The notes: generated by a model from the letters alone, not told the origin. Positions 33,385-42,590 are shown, counted from the first letter of the stretch. The stretch is DNA of 64,000 nt from Herpetosiphon gulosus (GCF_039545135.1 NZ_BAABRU010000003.1:186001-250000), one strand, 5' to 3'. A program made the numbers and translations.

Positions 33385-34134
33385 ATGAGCAAGCCATTAG
33401 CCGGAAAAGTTGCCTTGGTCACTGGTGGTTCACGCGGGATTGGAGCAGCTAGCGCCATTGCCTTGGCCGAACAAGGTGCAGATGTGGCGATTAGTTATGT
33501 TGCCTCGGCCAGCAAAGCCGAAGCCGTGGTTGAGCAATTACAAGCGCTCGGGGTTAATGCCGTGGCCTTCCAAGCCGACCAAGCCGATAGCGACCAAGTA
33601 GCCGCTTTGGTCAATAAGGTTGTAGCGCATTTTGGCAAGCTCGATATTTTGGTCAATAACGCTGGGGTGATTCAATTAGCTGCGTTGAATGATGCTAACG
33701 CCGATTTGGAAGCCGTCGAGCATATGTTTGCGGTTAATGTGAAGGGTGTTGCCAGCGCAGTGCGGGCAGCGACACCACTCTTGCAAGATGGTGGACGAAT
33801 CATTTCGATTGGTTCAGTTTCAGCTGATACCGCCCCAATTCCTGGGTTTGGCGACTATTCAGCGACCAAAGCAGCCGTCGCAGGCTATACCCGCGCATGG
33901 GCCAATGAACTTGGGCAGCGTGGCATCACGGTTAATAACATTCAGCCCGGCCCAATCGACACTGATATGGGTCCAGGCGATGGCCCAATGCTCGATATGA
34001 TCACCCAAGCAATTGCGCTCAAACGGCTTGGCAAAGCCGAAGAAGTTGGGGCAACGGTGGCGTTTTTGGCCAGCCCTGGCGCAGCCTTTATCACTGGCGC
34101 GACGATTAATGTTGATGGCGGATTACTGGCCTAA
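33385..34134 (+). CDS. SDR family oxidoreductase
   Basis: This 249-residue short-chain dehydrogenase has the cofactor motif VTGGSRGIGAASAIALAEQG, the NNAG motif (LVNNAGVIQLA), catalytic Ser in ISIGSVSAD and YSATKAAV with Tyr and Lys. The C-terminal INVDGGLLA is typical. It reduces or oxidises a carbonyl or alcohol with NAD(P)H. The start at 33385 follows GGAAGGA; the 96 codons upstream are non-coding and contain the operator. Control by the divergent TetR protein is likely. Confidence 0.93.
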   Translation: MSKPLAGKVALVTGGSRGIGAASAIALAEQGADVAISYVASASKAEAVVEQLQALGVNAVAFQADQADSDQVAALVNKVVAHFGKLDILVNNAGVIQLAALNDANADLEAVEHMFAVNVKGVASAVRAATPLLQDGGRIISIGSVSADTAPIPGFGDYSATKAAVAGYTRAWANELGQRGITVNNIQPGPIDTDMGPGDGPMLDMITQAIALKRLGKAEEVGATVAFLASPGAAFITGATINVDGGLLA

Positions 34135-34141
34135 ATCAATA

Positions 34142-34175
34142 ATGGCCTGTGAGTTAATTCCAACTCACAGGCCAT
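34142..34175. terminator. Bidirectional hairpin terminator
   Basis: ATGGCCTGTGAGTT (34142-34155) pairs with AACTCACAGGCCAT (34162-34175), a perfect 14-bp stem with a 6-base loop between convergent genes. Confidence 0.78.
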
Positions 34176-34183
34176 CAGCTTAA

Positions 34184-35866
34184 TTATTGGGTTGCTAAGA
34201 AGGTTTTCAAATCAGTGCTGCGGGTCTTAATCCGCTCCATCAGGGTGGTCACCGCAGCATTATAATCATCGATACTGATTGTTTGGGCGGCGCTTGGGCT
34301 GATCGTTGCTGCCAAAGCTGTATATTTTTGCACCAAGGCTTCGGCATCAAATTGGCTGCTGGTTTCGCGTAGCGCTTCAATGTAGGTCGCATAGTAGGTT
34401 GGATCATCAAGCAAATAGCGAATTAACGGCCAATCGCTGGTGATGCTGGCTTTATCAAACGTGTTATTTTGGCCGCCAAAGCCGCCACCTGGCCCACGCA
34501 TGCCACCTGCATTGGGATTATTCGGCATTTGGTTGCCAGCATTAGCATTATTCGGCATAGCTTGATTGCCACGCATACCACCGCCGCCACCCATCGCCCC
34601 CAAAATAAAGTTATGATCCCACGAAATCCAGGTCAGTTTGCCAGTCGCAGGGTTGTTGTAAAGATAATAATTATGGGTCATCGCCCCATAGGTATCCCAA
34701 TGCTCCAGCAGCGTGCTCACCCCAAGCCATTTAAGAAAACTTGGCACATCGAAAATTGCTTCTAATTTGGCTCGCCAAGCTGCCGGATCGCTGGTGCGTT
34801 CGCTGGAATGCAGCACATCGTACAGAGCTTCAACATCAGCCCAATCCGTTGTATCGTTATTTTCTTTCTGAAAACTTTCCTCGATTGAGTCCTTTGTACC
34901 TTCGGCGAAGCTGGCGGCGCTCCCATCGCCCTCGTAAATATTGCCGCTATCATCGCCAAATACACGGGCAATTGCTGTATCGTCGATTACTTCAACCGCC
35001 GTGTATAAGCCTAAACTTTCAAGCCCATCGCCATGATCAAGCAACACTTCATAGGTGGCAGTTTCAGCAGCAGGCAAGCCCATTTGCTCAAACAGATCGT
35101 AGGCCAGCGTTTCGCGAATAGCCGTTGCATCACCTAAATTGTTCGAAAGCGCCAATTGTTTGAAGCCATAAAAGCGTTGATTATCAATCTCCGGGTAGCT
35201 TTTCTCAAATTCATCAAAATCTAGTTTGAAGGGCAAATTGGCTTGTTGGCTGTTCCAAGCGCTCATCAACGACGAATTGCCTTTGTAGCGCACGCCCACA
35301 TTCGTCCAAGTTTGGCCTTCGAAGGTCAAGGTTGCCGTAACCCACATTGGATTTTCGATCGAAAAATTACCCATATTGGGCATTCCGCCACCAAAACCAC
35401 CAGGCATTCGGTTAGTGTCGGTAAAAGCGCCACCTGGCAGCATCGGCATTCCAGCGGTATCGGTAAAAGCGCCATTTGGCATCATTGGCATGCCCAACGT
35501 ATCAGTAAACGCACCATTTGGCATCATTGGCAAACCCGCCGTGTCGGTAAATACGCCAGCTGGAAAACCGCCCATCTGACGGCTACCTGGCTCGCCCAAC
35601 AGTTCGGTCATATTAGCCTGCATGGCTTGCCACGAGGCAGGATCGATTGTGATGGTTAATTGATTAACCTTATTTTGGGCAAAGACCACTGCATAATTTG
35701 GCTCAGCGCTATCACCATGCGATGCCTCATCCCAGCCCGCTGGCCGGCTGACCGCCGCATCCTCAGCGGTCGGCTCAGCAGGCACAACCGTCGCAGGAAT
35801 CGAAGTTGCACAAGCAGCCAAGTTTAATCCAATAGCAAATAAACAAAGCCAACGCCAAAATTTCAT
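34184..35866 (-). CDS. CotH kinase family lipoprotein with tandem repeats
   Basis: This 560-residue exported protein has a lipobox (LNLAAC, Cys19). The CotH domain shows NVGVRYKGNSS, PFKLDFDEFEKSY, SLGLYTAVEVIDD, EHWDTYGAMTHNYYLYNN and ISWDHNFILG. CotH proteins are atypical protein kinases that phosphorylate secreted proteins. Between signal and kinase, residues 104-159 hold four 14-residue repeats of the type GAFTDTAGMPMMPN. A second low-complexity N/G/M stretch lies near residue 430. Upstream on the same strand are DUF4956 and VTC genes, a partnership seen in other bacteria. The start follows no strong ribosome site. Confidence 0.9.
   Translation of the reverse strand: MKFWRWLCLFAIGLNLAACATSIPATVVPAEPTAEDAAVSRPAGWDEASHGDSAEPNYAVVFAQNKVNQLTITIDPASWQAMQANMTELLGEPGSRQMGGFPAGVFTDTAGLPMMPNGAFTDTLGMPMMPNGAFTDTAGMPMLPGGAFTDTNRMPGGFGGGMPNMGNFSIENPMWVTATLTFEGQTWTNVGVRYKGNSSLMSAWNSQQANLPFKLDFDEFEKSYPEIDNQRFYGFKQLALSNNLGDATAIRETLAYDLFEQMGLPAAETATYEVLLDHGDGLESLGLYTAVEVIDDTAIARVFGDDSGNIYEGDGSAASFAEGTKDSIEESFQKENNDTTDWADVEALYDVLHSSERTSDPAAWRAKLEAIFDVPSFLKWLGVSTLLEHWDTYGAMTHNYYLYNNPATGKLTWISWDHNFILGAMGGGGGMRGNQAMPNNANAGNQMPNNPNAGGMRGPGGGFGGQNNTFDKASITSDWPLIRYLLDDPTYYATYIEALRETSSQFDAEALVQKYTALAATISPSAAQTISIDDYNAAVTTLMERIKTRSTDLKTFLATQ
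35390..35557 (-). repeat. Four 42-bp tandem coding repeats in the CotH gene
   Basis: Four in-frame units of 14 codons: GVFTDTAGLPMMPN, GAFTDTLGMPMMPN, GAFTDTAGMPMLPG and a decayed GAFTDTNRMPGGFG. Near-identical DNA copies suggest recent slippage or recombination and possible length variation between strains. Confidence 0.85.
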
Positions 35867-35894
35867 GGGAACCTCACAAAAATTACAACATCAA

Positions 35895-35924
35895 GCAGAG
35901 CGCCGCCGTGGGACGGCGCTCTGC
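35895..35924. terminator. Intercistronic hairpin between DUF4956 and CotH
   Basis: GCAGAGCGCCG (35895-35905) pairs with CGGCGCTCTGC (35914-35924). It lies between two same-strand genes and has no T tract, so it may reduce read-through or protect the upstream transcript. Confidence 0.55.
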
Positions 35925-35951
35925 GCCACATTCCAAGTTTCAAACATCGGT

Positions 35952-36590
35952 TTAGGGTAGTTGATGCTGATCGCGCAGCACGCGGGTGGTCGTGAGTTTG
36001 CGGCTCGCGCTCAGGCGAGGGGTTTCATCGTAGAAAATTTTCAAATCGGCCATATCGTGAAGTAAATCGATCCGGCCAATTTCGACCCGCTTGACGGCAA
36101 TTCCGGTGCGTTCGCGCAAATCGGCCAGCAATTCTTCGGAGCGAGCAGGCCCAATCAGCTCAATTTTGTCGTAAGCTACACGCTTATTCGATTCAAATTG
36201 AAAGCCCCAGCCTTTTTCGAGCACAAACAAAATCACCAAAATCACGGCGTTGGCGATGCCAATTTGCAGCAAACTGCCACTATGCATCAGCGAATTCATC
36301 ACGCCCAGCGCAATCAAAATAAACAAATAGGTCATTTCGCGAATCGGAATCTCATCGGTGCGATAACGCAGCAATGAGAAAATCGCAAACAAGCCGAAGC
36401 CTACGCCCACGCCTACTTCGACACTGGTCAGAAAGCCCAGCACAAAGTAGATGATCATATTGAAGCCAATAAAGGTAAAAACGAAGTTTTTATCTTGGGT
36501 CACGGGATAGTATACGCCGCGCACAATCAGCAGCGTTACCAATAAATTAAAGCCCGCTCCCAGCAAAAATTGAGTTAAATCGGTTGTCAT
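35952..36590 (-). CDS. DUF4956 membrane protein
   Basis: This 212-residue protein has four transmembrane helices in the first 125 residues (for example FLLGAGFNLLVTLLIVRGVY and MTYLFILIALGVMNSLMHSG). A cytoplasmic C-terminal domain follows (RSEELLADLRERTGIAVKRV). The GFGLFAIFSLLRYRTDEIPI segment is the family hallmark. It starts inside the VTC stop (ATGA overlap) and so is translated with it. Its function is unknown; it may anchor the VTC-type polymerase. Confidence 0.9.
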   Translation of the reverse strand: MTTDLTQFLLGAGFNLLVTLLIVRGVYYPVTQDKNFVFTFIGFNMIIYFVLGFLTSVEVGVGVGFGLFAIFSLLRYRTDEIPIREMTYLFILIALGVMNSLMHSGSLLQIGIANAVILVILFVLEKGWGFQFESNKRVAYDKIELIGPARSEELLADLRERTGIAVKRVEIGRIDLLHDMADLKIFYDETPRLSASRKLTTTRVLRDQHQLP

Positions 36591-37429
36591 TGGGCATACT
36601 CCATCAATGTATTCAGATAGCGCAGGGTGGGCTTGAAGCTATTGCGTGGCAAATCGGGATACAGCAAGGCCGCCCCACTGCAATATTTACTCATGCCAAT
36701 CGTGTGCAAATGCTGGCCGCGAATGCCTTGGATAAAGGGTGAACCGCGATTTATCCCAGCTTGTTTGACTTCGGCAATCACCACGCCCGTTAGTTCAACT
36801 GAGCGCGAATCAGCTTGAAAGCGAATCCCAATATCCAAGGTGACACGCTCTTGCTCGGCAATATTGACCAAGGTGATGCGACTGAAATTGTTGGTCAAGG
36901 TTGGCTGCAATAAGCCCACTTCAAATGGCACAATTCGTTGCAAAAAGCTGGAACTGGCAGATGTAAACGTTTCCACGGCATACGGCGTTGCAAGCCGATG
37001 TTTGATCGTGCGATATTTATTAACTTTGTGCTTGACTTCAAGAAAATAATTTTGGGTATCGAGATAGGTTCGGCTGCGCACTTTATAGCGATTGCGACCA
37101 CCAGCGTGATGCCGACGGTACAAAGCAAAATCGGCAGTATCGAAATAGAGCGTATGATAGTGATGCATGCGCCGCCCGCTGATCTCCAACACCCGATAAT
37201 CAGCAGCCAAATCGGGTAAGATTGCGGCCAATTGCTGAACCGAACACACATATTTGCTGTCGGTACGATTGAGCAAGGCCACCGAATCCATCTGTTGCAG
37301 GCTAATCGAGCGAAACCCAGCCAACCTTGGTTGAATCAAGGCTTGAGGCACTGCACGATCTGGTTCGCAGGCAGGTGTTGGCTCATTTGGCCAGATGAGG
37401 GTTGGTTGATAGCGCAGTTGTTGCAGCAT
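36587..37429 (-). CDS. VTC domain (polyphosphate polymerase-like) protein
   Basis: This 280-residue protein has a triphosphate-tunnel fold like yeast Vtc4. Tunnel residues appear as RTDSKYVCSV, RNRYKVRSRTYL, YFLEVKHKVNKYRTIKHR and IAEVKQAG. In yeast this domain makes polyphosphate from ATP; bacterial relatives are less well studied. The start at 37429 follows GAAGGA. It heads the operon VTC-DUF4956-(CotH). The grouping suggests a membrane complex that modifies or builds an extracellular phosphate-containing product. Confidence 0.9.
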   Translation of the reverse strand: MLQQLRYQPTLIWPNEPTPACEPDRAVPQALIQPRLAGFRSISLQQMDSVALLNRTDSKYVCSVQQLAAILPDLAADYRVLEISGRRMHHYHTLYFDTADFALYRRHHAGGRNRYKVRSRTYLDTQNYFLEVKHKVNKYRTIKHRLATPYAVETFTSASSSFLQRIVPFEVGLLQPTLTNNFSRITLVNIAEQERVTLDIGIRFQADSRSVELTGVVIAEVKQAGINRGSPFIQGIRGQHLHTIGMSKYCSGAALLYPDLPRNSFKPTLRYLNTLMEYAQ

Positions 37430-37563
37430 AATCGTTATTCCTTCGCAAGCCGCAACGCCAGAGCGGTCGGCCATCAGTGTTAGCTTCTGATTAAGAGTTT
37501 ATCCAAGAATTGTTATAAAACTGTTAGGAGATCTCGAATTTGCTATGTAGTTTTGGGGCAAAT

Positions 37564-38952
37564 TCATTCGGTTGGCTTTGTTATTGGCAGGCTAATCGTA
37601 AAGGTTGTGCCAATGCCCAAGCGTGAATCGACCTTAATTGTGCCTGAATGAGCTTCAACAATCGCCTTGGCAATCGCCAAGCCTAGGCCTGAGGTGCTAC
37701 TTACGTTGCGTTGACGCGCTTTATCGGCGCGATACAGCCGATCAAAAATAAACGGCAGATCGGCGGCATCAATTCCACTACCAGTATCCTGCACCGTAAT
37801 CAGCACCTGATCTCCAATTTGCTGCGCTCCCAAGTTAATCGCGCCAGCACTGGCATAACGCAAGGCATTCGAAACCAAATTGTTCAGCACTTGGGTCATG
37901 CGATCGGTATCGACAGCAATTGAAGGTAATTGATCCGATGCTTCAACGGTTAGGGCAATACCATGAGCCTCGGCCTGCATAATGTGTGCTAGGCCAACGC
38001 GCTCTAAAATGGCACGCGGATCGATCATACGCCGATTGAGCACTAACTCGCCAGCATCGGCCAACGAAAGCACCCGCAGATCTTCGACCAAACGTTGTAA
38101 ATGCTCAACTTCTTCGTGCAGCACGCTATAAATAGTCGGCGAACCAGCAAAGCGTTGATCTTTCAAGCCCTCGGTGTAACTGCGTAAAATACTCAAGGGG
38201 GTGCGAATGTCATGGGCAAGATCGGCAGTCATTTGCTGGCGTTGCTGGCTAGCACGGGCCAATTTAGCGCTCATTTGGTTAAATGCTTGGGCTAATTGAC
38301 CAACTTCATCGTGCGATTGCACCGCCACCCGATGATCAAACGTGCCATCAGCCAACTTGTGGGTGGCAGTAATCAAAGCCCGAATTGGCCGCGTTAAGGT
38401 TTGGGCTAGCAATGCGCCAATTAACAAGGCCAAAAGAATAGCTGCGCTGGCGCTGGCAGTTGCCGCCCATGTCACTCGTGCCAAAAAATCTTGTTCAGGC
38501 GAGGGCGGTGGCAATTCAGGGTTTGGCGCAGCCATCGGATGCGGAAGCATATAGCCAACCGTCTGCTGATTGACCACAATTGGCTCGCCAGCAAAGCGCA
38601 AAATATCTTGCATAGTTTGAGTTGAGGTTGATTCTTGCAGGCTATTGATGATCGAACCGTTGGCATCGACCAACACCACATTTTGGCGCAATTCAATTAA
38701 TGCAGTTTGGGCATCGAGCGCTTGGCTCAAGCCTTGCCAACTGCCGGTTGCCGCATAGTGCTCAGCGAGCGCAGTCGCCAAAGCCGTGCGATCCCGCTCT
38801 GAGAGAAAGCGACTAAACTCCGAGCGCGTCCGCACCACCACCAACAGCGCTACCAAGGAAATGCCAATTAAGCCGACCAACAAAAAAGCCAAGATCAGCT
38901 TGGTTGCCAACGAGTGGCGCAGCTGCCAGATTCGGCGCATAGTCCACCTCAT
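37564..38952 (-). CDS. Sensor histidine kinase
   Basis: This 462-residue membrane kinase has two transmembrane helices (about 18-38 and 165-190) around an extracellular sensor of about 125 residues. HAMP follows, then the H box (DLAHDIRTPLSILRSY), N box (LNNLVSNALRYAS), D box (DTGSGIDAADLPFIFDR) and G2 box (SGLGLAIAKAIVEAHSG). It autophosphorylates on His and passes phosphate to the response regulator encoded just upstream, whose stop overlaps its start by four bases. The signal is unknown. Confidence 0.95.
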   Translation of the reverse strand: MRWTMRRIWQLRHSLATKLILAFLLVGLIGISLVALLVVVRTRSEFSRFLSERDRTALATALAEHYAATGSWQGLSQALDAQTALIELRQNVVLVDANGSIINSLQESTSTQTMQDILRFAGEPIVVNQQTVGYMLPHPMAAPNPELPPPSPEQDFLARVTWAATASASAAILLALLIGALLAQTLTRPIRALITATHKLADGTFDHRVAVQSHDEVGQLAQAFNQMSAKLARASQQRQQMTADLAHDIRTPLSILRSYTEGLKDQRFAGSPTIYSVLHEEVEHLQRLVEDLRVLSLADAGELVLNRRMIDPRAILERVGLAHIMQAEAHGIALTVEASDQLPSIAVDTDRMTQVLNNLVSNALRYASAGAINLGAQQIGDQVLITVQDTGSGIDAADLPFIFDRLYRADKARQRNVSSTSGLGLAIAKAIVEAHSGTIKVDSRLGIGTTFTISLPITKPTE

Positions 38953-39635
38953 TGTTTTTTAAAACGATAGCCCATGCCATAAACCGTCTCGATATAGCGT
39001 GGCTGACGTGAATCTGGCTCGATTTTGGTACGCAGATTGCGGATATGCACATCGATTGAGCGCTCATAGCCTTCGTAAGCATCGCCAAGCGACAACCGAT
39101 CAAGCAAATCGAGCCGCGAGAAAATCAGGCCAGGCGCAGTCATAAAGGTAGCCAAAATTTCCAGCTCAGAACGGGTTAGACTTAGTTGTTGCTCACCGAC
39201 CAAGACTGTTGCCGACCCGCGATCGAGCACCAAATCGCCAGCCCGAATCAGATCAGGCTCAAGCGTTGGTTTATGAGTGCGGCGCAAAACGGCACGAATA
39301 CGGGCAATTAATTCGCGCATATTAAACGGCTTGGTGATGTAATCGTCAGCACCCAATTCAAGGCCAACAATTTTATCGTGGTCTTCAACTCGTGCGGTGA
39401 GCATAATCACTGGCGTATTGGATTCTTTGCCGAAGGCCAGCAAAAACTCAGTTCCATTCATTTCGGGCATCATCAAATCGAGCACCACCAAATCGGGCTT
39501 TTCGATCCGTGCCCGATACAGTGCTTCACGCCCATTGCTCGCCTCAACCACACGATAGCCCTCTTGCTCAAGCGAGAGCCGAATCACTTGGCGCAATTTT
39601 GCTTCATCATCAATCAACAGAATTGTATAGTGCAT
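38949..39635 (-). CDS. OmpR-family response regulator
   Basis: This 228-residue protein has a receiver domain, with phosphoacceptor Asp in DLVVLDLMMPEMNG and Lys in YITKPFNMRELI. A winged-helix DNA-binding domain follows (LTRSELEILATFMTAPGLIF, SIDVHIRNLRTKIEPD, ETVYGMGYRF). The start at 39635 follows GGAGAT; the preceding frame has no homology. It forms a two-component operon with the kinase. Neighbouring CotH/VTC genes could be targets, but no site was identified. Confidence 0.95.
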   Translation of the reverse strand: MHYTILLIDDEAKLRQVIRLSLEQEGYRVVEASNGREALYRARIEKPDLVVLDLMMPEMNGTEFLLAFGKESNTPVIMLTARVEDHDKIVGLELGADDYITKPFNMRELIARIRAVLRRTHKPTLEPDLIRAGDLVLDRGSATVLVGEQQLSLTRSELEILATFMTAPGLIFSRLDLLDRLSLGDAYEGYERSIDVHIRNLRTKIEPDSRQPRYIETVYGMGYRFKKQ

Positions 39636-39791
39636 GGCCAAATCTCCATCCGCTAACCAGCCCGAAATAGCCGCAGTAAGCGTTAGCATAGCAGCCAATT
39701 ATGGAGAAATTGTGAGGATCAGAGGAGAATTTGGAACTTGATAGCGAAATCTTCAGAGCAACAAAACTCTAGGAGTCAAGTTTTCAGAGCG

Positions 39792-39815
39792 TGCAGGGAA
39801 AGCCCTTTCCCTGCA
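39792..39815 (-). terminator. Hairpin after a hypothetical gene
   Basis: TGCAGGGAAAG pairs with CTTTCCCTGCA in a tight stem (39792-39802 with 39805-39815, tip frayed). It follows the 39872-40177 gene on the minus strand. Downstream T content is modest. Confidence 0.55.
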
Positions 39816-39871
39816 TTTCTACAGAGCCGAAAGAGAAGTGTGGAGAGCACTATTTATGCTGAATGACTTAA

Positions 39872-40177
39872 TTATTCAGGATTCCAATCAAGCGCGGCTA
39901 ATTTTTCTCGCGCAATTTGGCGTTCCTCTTCAGTAAATAACTCAGCATACTCGGGTTTAAGCACAATCGCTTCTGCCGAGGTATTTAGCAATCCCATTAG
40001 GCAAAGTTGTTGCAACCCGCTACTAATCACAGGATCAGTAATGAGTCTTTTCGCCGCATTAATCGCACCAAATTCGCGTACCATTTGCATATAATAGGTA
40101 GCTGTATAACCTTGTTTGGCAGCTAGCCGATAACCATCTTCCATCTCTTGGAGAAATTGGGCTTCAAGATTACTCAT
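39872..40177 (-). CDS. Conserved hypothetical helical protein
   Basis: This 101-residue all-helical soluble protein has the pattern GYTATYYMQMVREFGAINAA, AKRLITDPVISSGLQQLCLM, LNTSAEAIVLKPEYAELFTE and EERQIAREKLAALDW. I recall this shape as a widespread small family of unknown function found in diverse bacteria. The start follows GGAGGA. No functional neighbours are evident. Confidence 0.8.
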   Translation of the reverse strand: MSNLEAQFLQEMEDGYRLAAKQGYTATYYMQMVREFGAINAAKRLITDPVISSGLQQLCLMGLLNTSAEAIVLKPEYAELFTEEERQIAREKLAALDWNPE

Positions 40178-40202
40178 TCCAAACGTCCTCCAAATTAATA
40201 AG

Positions 40203-40241
40203 CTGGTGCTAGCTTAATGATCATTCTAAACCTAGCACCAG
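40203..40241 (-). terminator. Hairpin after the thioesterase gene
   Basis: CTGGTGCTAG (40203-40212) pairs with CTAGCACCAG (40232-40241) with a 19-base loop, just past the thioesterase stop on the minus strand. Confidence 0.5.
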
Positions 40242-40249
40242 TAGATCAA

Positions 40250-40690
40250 TTAATAGCCTTCAGCGATTTGCTCGGAAAGCGTCGCCCGCAGTTCGGGCGA
40301 AACTCGCATATACAAGCCAGTTGCTTCAGCTACAATCGTACCATCGGGCAATTGGGCAAAACCTTCGACCTCAAGCGCTCGCCCGCGATCACGAACCATA
40401 CTGGCAGTAAAAGTAATTTCTTGATCAATCGGGGCGGGCTGGCGATAACGAACCTCAAAACGCCCAGTCATCGTCCAAGCATCGATCAAAAATCCCACTC
40501 GACCGAGCGTTTCATCAAGAATCGTCGCGATAATGCCGCCATGCACAAACCCAGGCCAGCCTTGATGGAGTGCAGTTGAGATAAATCGCGTGATGACAGT
40601 TTTCTCTTCCTCAAAGAAATCCAATTGCAAGCCACTCGGGTTATTTTTACCACAGACAAAACATGCCTGCGAATCTAATTGGCGATTCAT
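40250..40690 (-). CDS. PaaI-type hotdog-fold thioesterase
   Basis: This 146-residue protein carries the hotdog helix and catalytic region HGGIIATILDETLGRVGF. N-terminal cysteines (CFVCGKNNPSGL) may form a small zinc-like knuckle seen in some 4HBT proteins. The family hydrolyses acyl-CoA thioesters. The start follows AAGGAGC. It is a single gene between hairpins and the CoA substrate is unknown. Confidence 0.88.
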   Translation of the reverse strand: MNRQLDSQACFVCGKNNPSGLQLDFFEEEKTVITRFISTALHQGWPGFVHGGIIATILDETLGRVGFLIDAWTMTGRFEVRYRQPAPIDQEITFTASMVRDRGRALEVEGFAQLPDGTIVAEATGLYMRVSPELRATLSEQIAEGY

Positions 40691-40731
40691 GAATGCTCCT
40701 TTTGCAAATATAGGCGATTATAGCGCAAAAA

Positions 40732-40758
40732 AACCACGACTCGCGGTGAGCCGTGGTT
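40732..40758 (-). terminator. Intrinsic terminator after the MFS exporter
   Basis: AACCACG (40732-40738) pairs with CGTGGTT (40752-40758), with an inner CTC/GAG. On the minus strand the stem runs into TTTTTTT. Confidence 0.82.
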
Positions 40759-40781
40759 GCTGTTTATCTGTAGGTTTTGGC

Positions 40782-42044
40782 TTAATTTAATTTGCGCACA
40801 ACTGGATGGAAGCTAAACAGAACAGTCATCACCAACATAATCGCACCACAGGTTGCAAACAAGGCTGGTGCACCAAATTTATCAGCGACCAACCCAGCCA
40901 CCCCATAGCCAACTGGCAATAAGGCGATTGAGCCAAGCAAGTCAATGCTGGCAACCCGTCCAAGTTGTTCGCGCTCAACCATTTCTTGCATGGTATGCGT
41001 CCAAATCAAACCAAAGGTCGCAATCCCAATCCCGCGGAAGACCAATACGCCCAGCAAAGCAGCCAAGGCCATGGTTCCGCCGAGCATACTCACATTGAAT
41101 CCAATGATCCCAACGGTGAGGGTGGCCAAACCAGCGAGGAATAAGGCTCCATAACCCATCAAGCCACGGCGGCGCAAGCGATTGCCTTTGCTGAGCCAGA
41201 TCGAGGCTGAAACCGCACCCAAGGCAATACTAGCATGGGCCCAGCCCAGTCGTTCGCTAGGCAATTTCAAAAATTCACTGATCAAAACTGGCAGGGCAGT
41301 TTGCGCAGGTGCAGCCAGCAGCAAGTTGGCCAGCGACGAAAGAATAATCGTCATCCACAACCATGGATTGGTGCTGACGGTTTTCAAGCCCGCCCCAACA
41401 TCCTTTAAAATGCCACTTGAGCGTTTGGCTTTGGTGCGGCTAGCATCAGTTGAGAGCAGCGGAATCAAACACAAGCCCGAAACCAAGAATGAAACGCTGT
41501 TGAATAAAAAGGCCGTTGCCGAACCACCAAAGCCAACAATTAATGAAGCAATCAATGGTCCCAAAATCAAAGTCATTTGGGCGCTCAAAGCAGTCAGCGA
41601 GTTGGCTCCAGGCAACGATTCAGCTGGCACAACATCGGGCACTAATGCACTATAGGCGGGCTGGAAGAACGAATCAAAAAAACCAAAGGAGATGCTCGCC
41701 GCATAGATATGCCAGAGTTGAAGGGTATTCGTTAGGGCCAGAATTCCAACCCCACCAACAATCAAGGCTCGCAACATATCTGAGCTAAACATCAGCCAAC
41801 CACGTGAAAAGCGATCAACCGCTGCGCCGCCAAGCAGCAAAAAGATGATCATCGGCGCAAATGAGCAGATCAAAACCAAGCCCATAGCCGTTGCTGAGCC
41901 AGTTTTTTCCAAAACCCAAAGCGAGAGCGCAACCTGATACATCGTATCGCCCAAACGCGAAATCGTCTGGCCCGTCCAGAGCAAGGCAAACAAGCGTTGT
42001 TGTAAGGGTCGAAATAGGCTATTCTCCGAGGTTTGTGAGGTCAT
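40782..42044 (-). CDS. MFS exporter
   Basis: This 420-residue permease has 12 predicted helices and the motif-A-like loop GAAVDRFSRGWLMFSSDMLR between helices 2 and 3. Overall text (LLWTGQTISRLGDTMYQVAL, FFQPAYSALVPDVVPAESLPGANS) is that of the macrolide-efflux/enterobactin-exporter branch. It probably exports a drug or siderophore-like compound. The start follows AGGAGGA. It is single and terminator-ended. Confidence 0.92.
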   Translation of the reverse strand: MTSQTSENSLFRPLQQRLFALLWTGQTISRLGDTMYQVALSLWVLEKTGSATAMGLVLICSFAPMIIFLLLGGAAVDRFSRGWLMFSSDMLRALIVGGVGILALTNTLQLWHIYAASISFGFFDSFFQPAYSALVPDVVPAESLPGANSLTALSAQMTLILGPLIASLIVGFGGSATAFLFNSVSFLVSGLCLIPLLSTDASRTKAKRSSGILKDVGAGLKTVSTNPWLWMTIILSSLANLLLAAPAQTALPVLISEFLKLPSERLGWAHASIALGAVSASIWLSKGNRLRRRGLMGYGALFLAGLATLTVGIIGFNVSMLGGTMALAALLGVLVFRGIGIATFGLIWTHTMQEMVEREQLGRVASIDLLGSIALLPVGYGVAGLVADKFGAPALFATCGAIMLVMTVLFSFHPVVRKLN

Positions 42045-42590
42045 GCTTCCTCCTACAATTTCGCGCTACGATGAGCAACATCCCAACTGTTGGCTTGCTC
42101 ACCTTAAATATTGTGCATGGGAGATTCAGCGTGGAACCCTTAGCCCAACAATCTTGTACTAGCTACGCCGCACTGCGTATGATCGGCTATCGTAAGCATT
42201 GGCAGGCCTGCTACTGGCACAAGTGGCAAGTATTGGCGCTGAAAGCAGTTATCGGCGTGGATGGCTGTTCTCTCTGCCCTAGTATGCTCTTAATTCAGAA
42301 GCTGGGATGTAGGCTATGATCGCGTGGCGAATTATACCAATTTTTAACTTTTCCTGCAAGGTGATTTTTTATCCTAGCATGGTATAGAAGTAATATAGTA
42401 ATTGAAATCTCCCAGATTTACCTAGTTACAATATTATCACGATTAATTCATAACATTTTCATACAGCTCACAGCAGTTATTTTGTTGAATGCGGTTGATT
42501 TAAGCTTAATCGGCCCTGCGAATGAAGCCAAATTGGCCCACCAAGGCTACAATCGAGTCAAGCAGCTTCATATTTCAAGGATGCAAACCT
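42045..42590. other. Long gene-poor spacer
   Basis: The left 250 bases are GC-balanced and the right 240 AT-rich. A frame continuing from within the exporter gene to 42319 lacks a ribosome site and protein-like composition. The interval should hold promoters for the exporter and for the next gene. I see no named RNA, operator or strong hairpin. Confidence 0.5.

Noticed and set aside
41891-42319. 142-residue frame running out of the MFS gene
   Set aside because: Most of it is antisense to the exporter; the rest lacks a ribosome site and protein-like composition.
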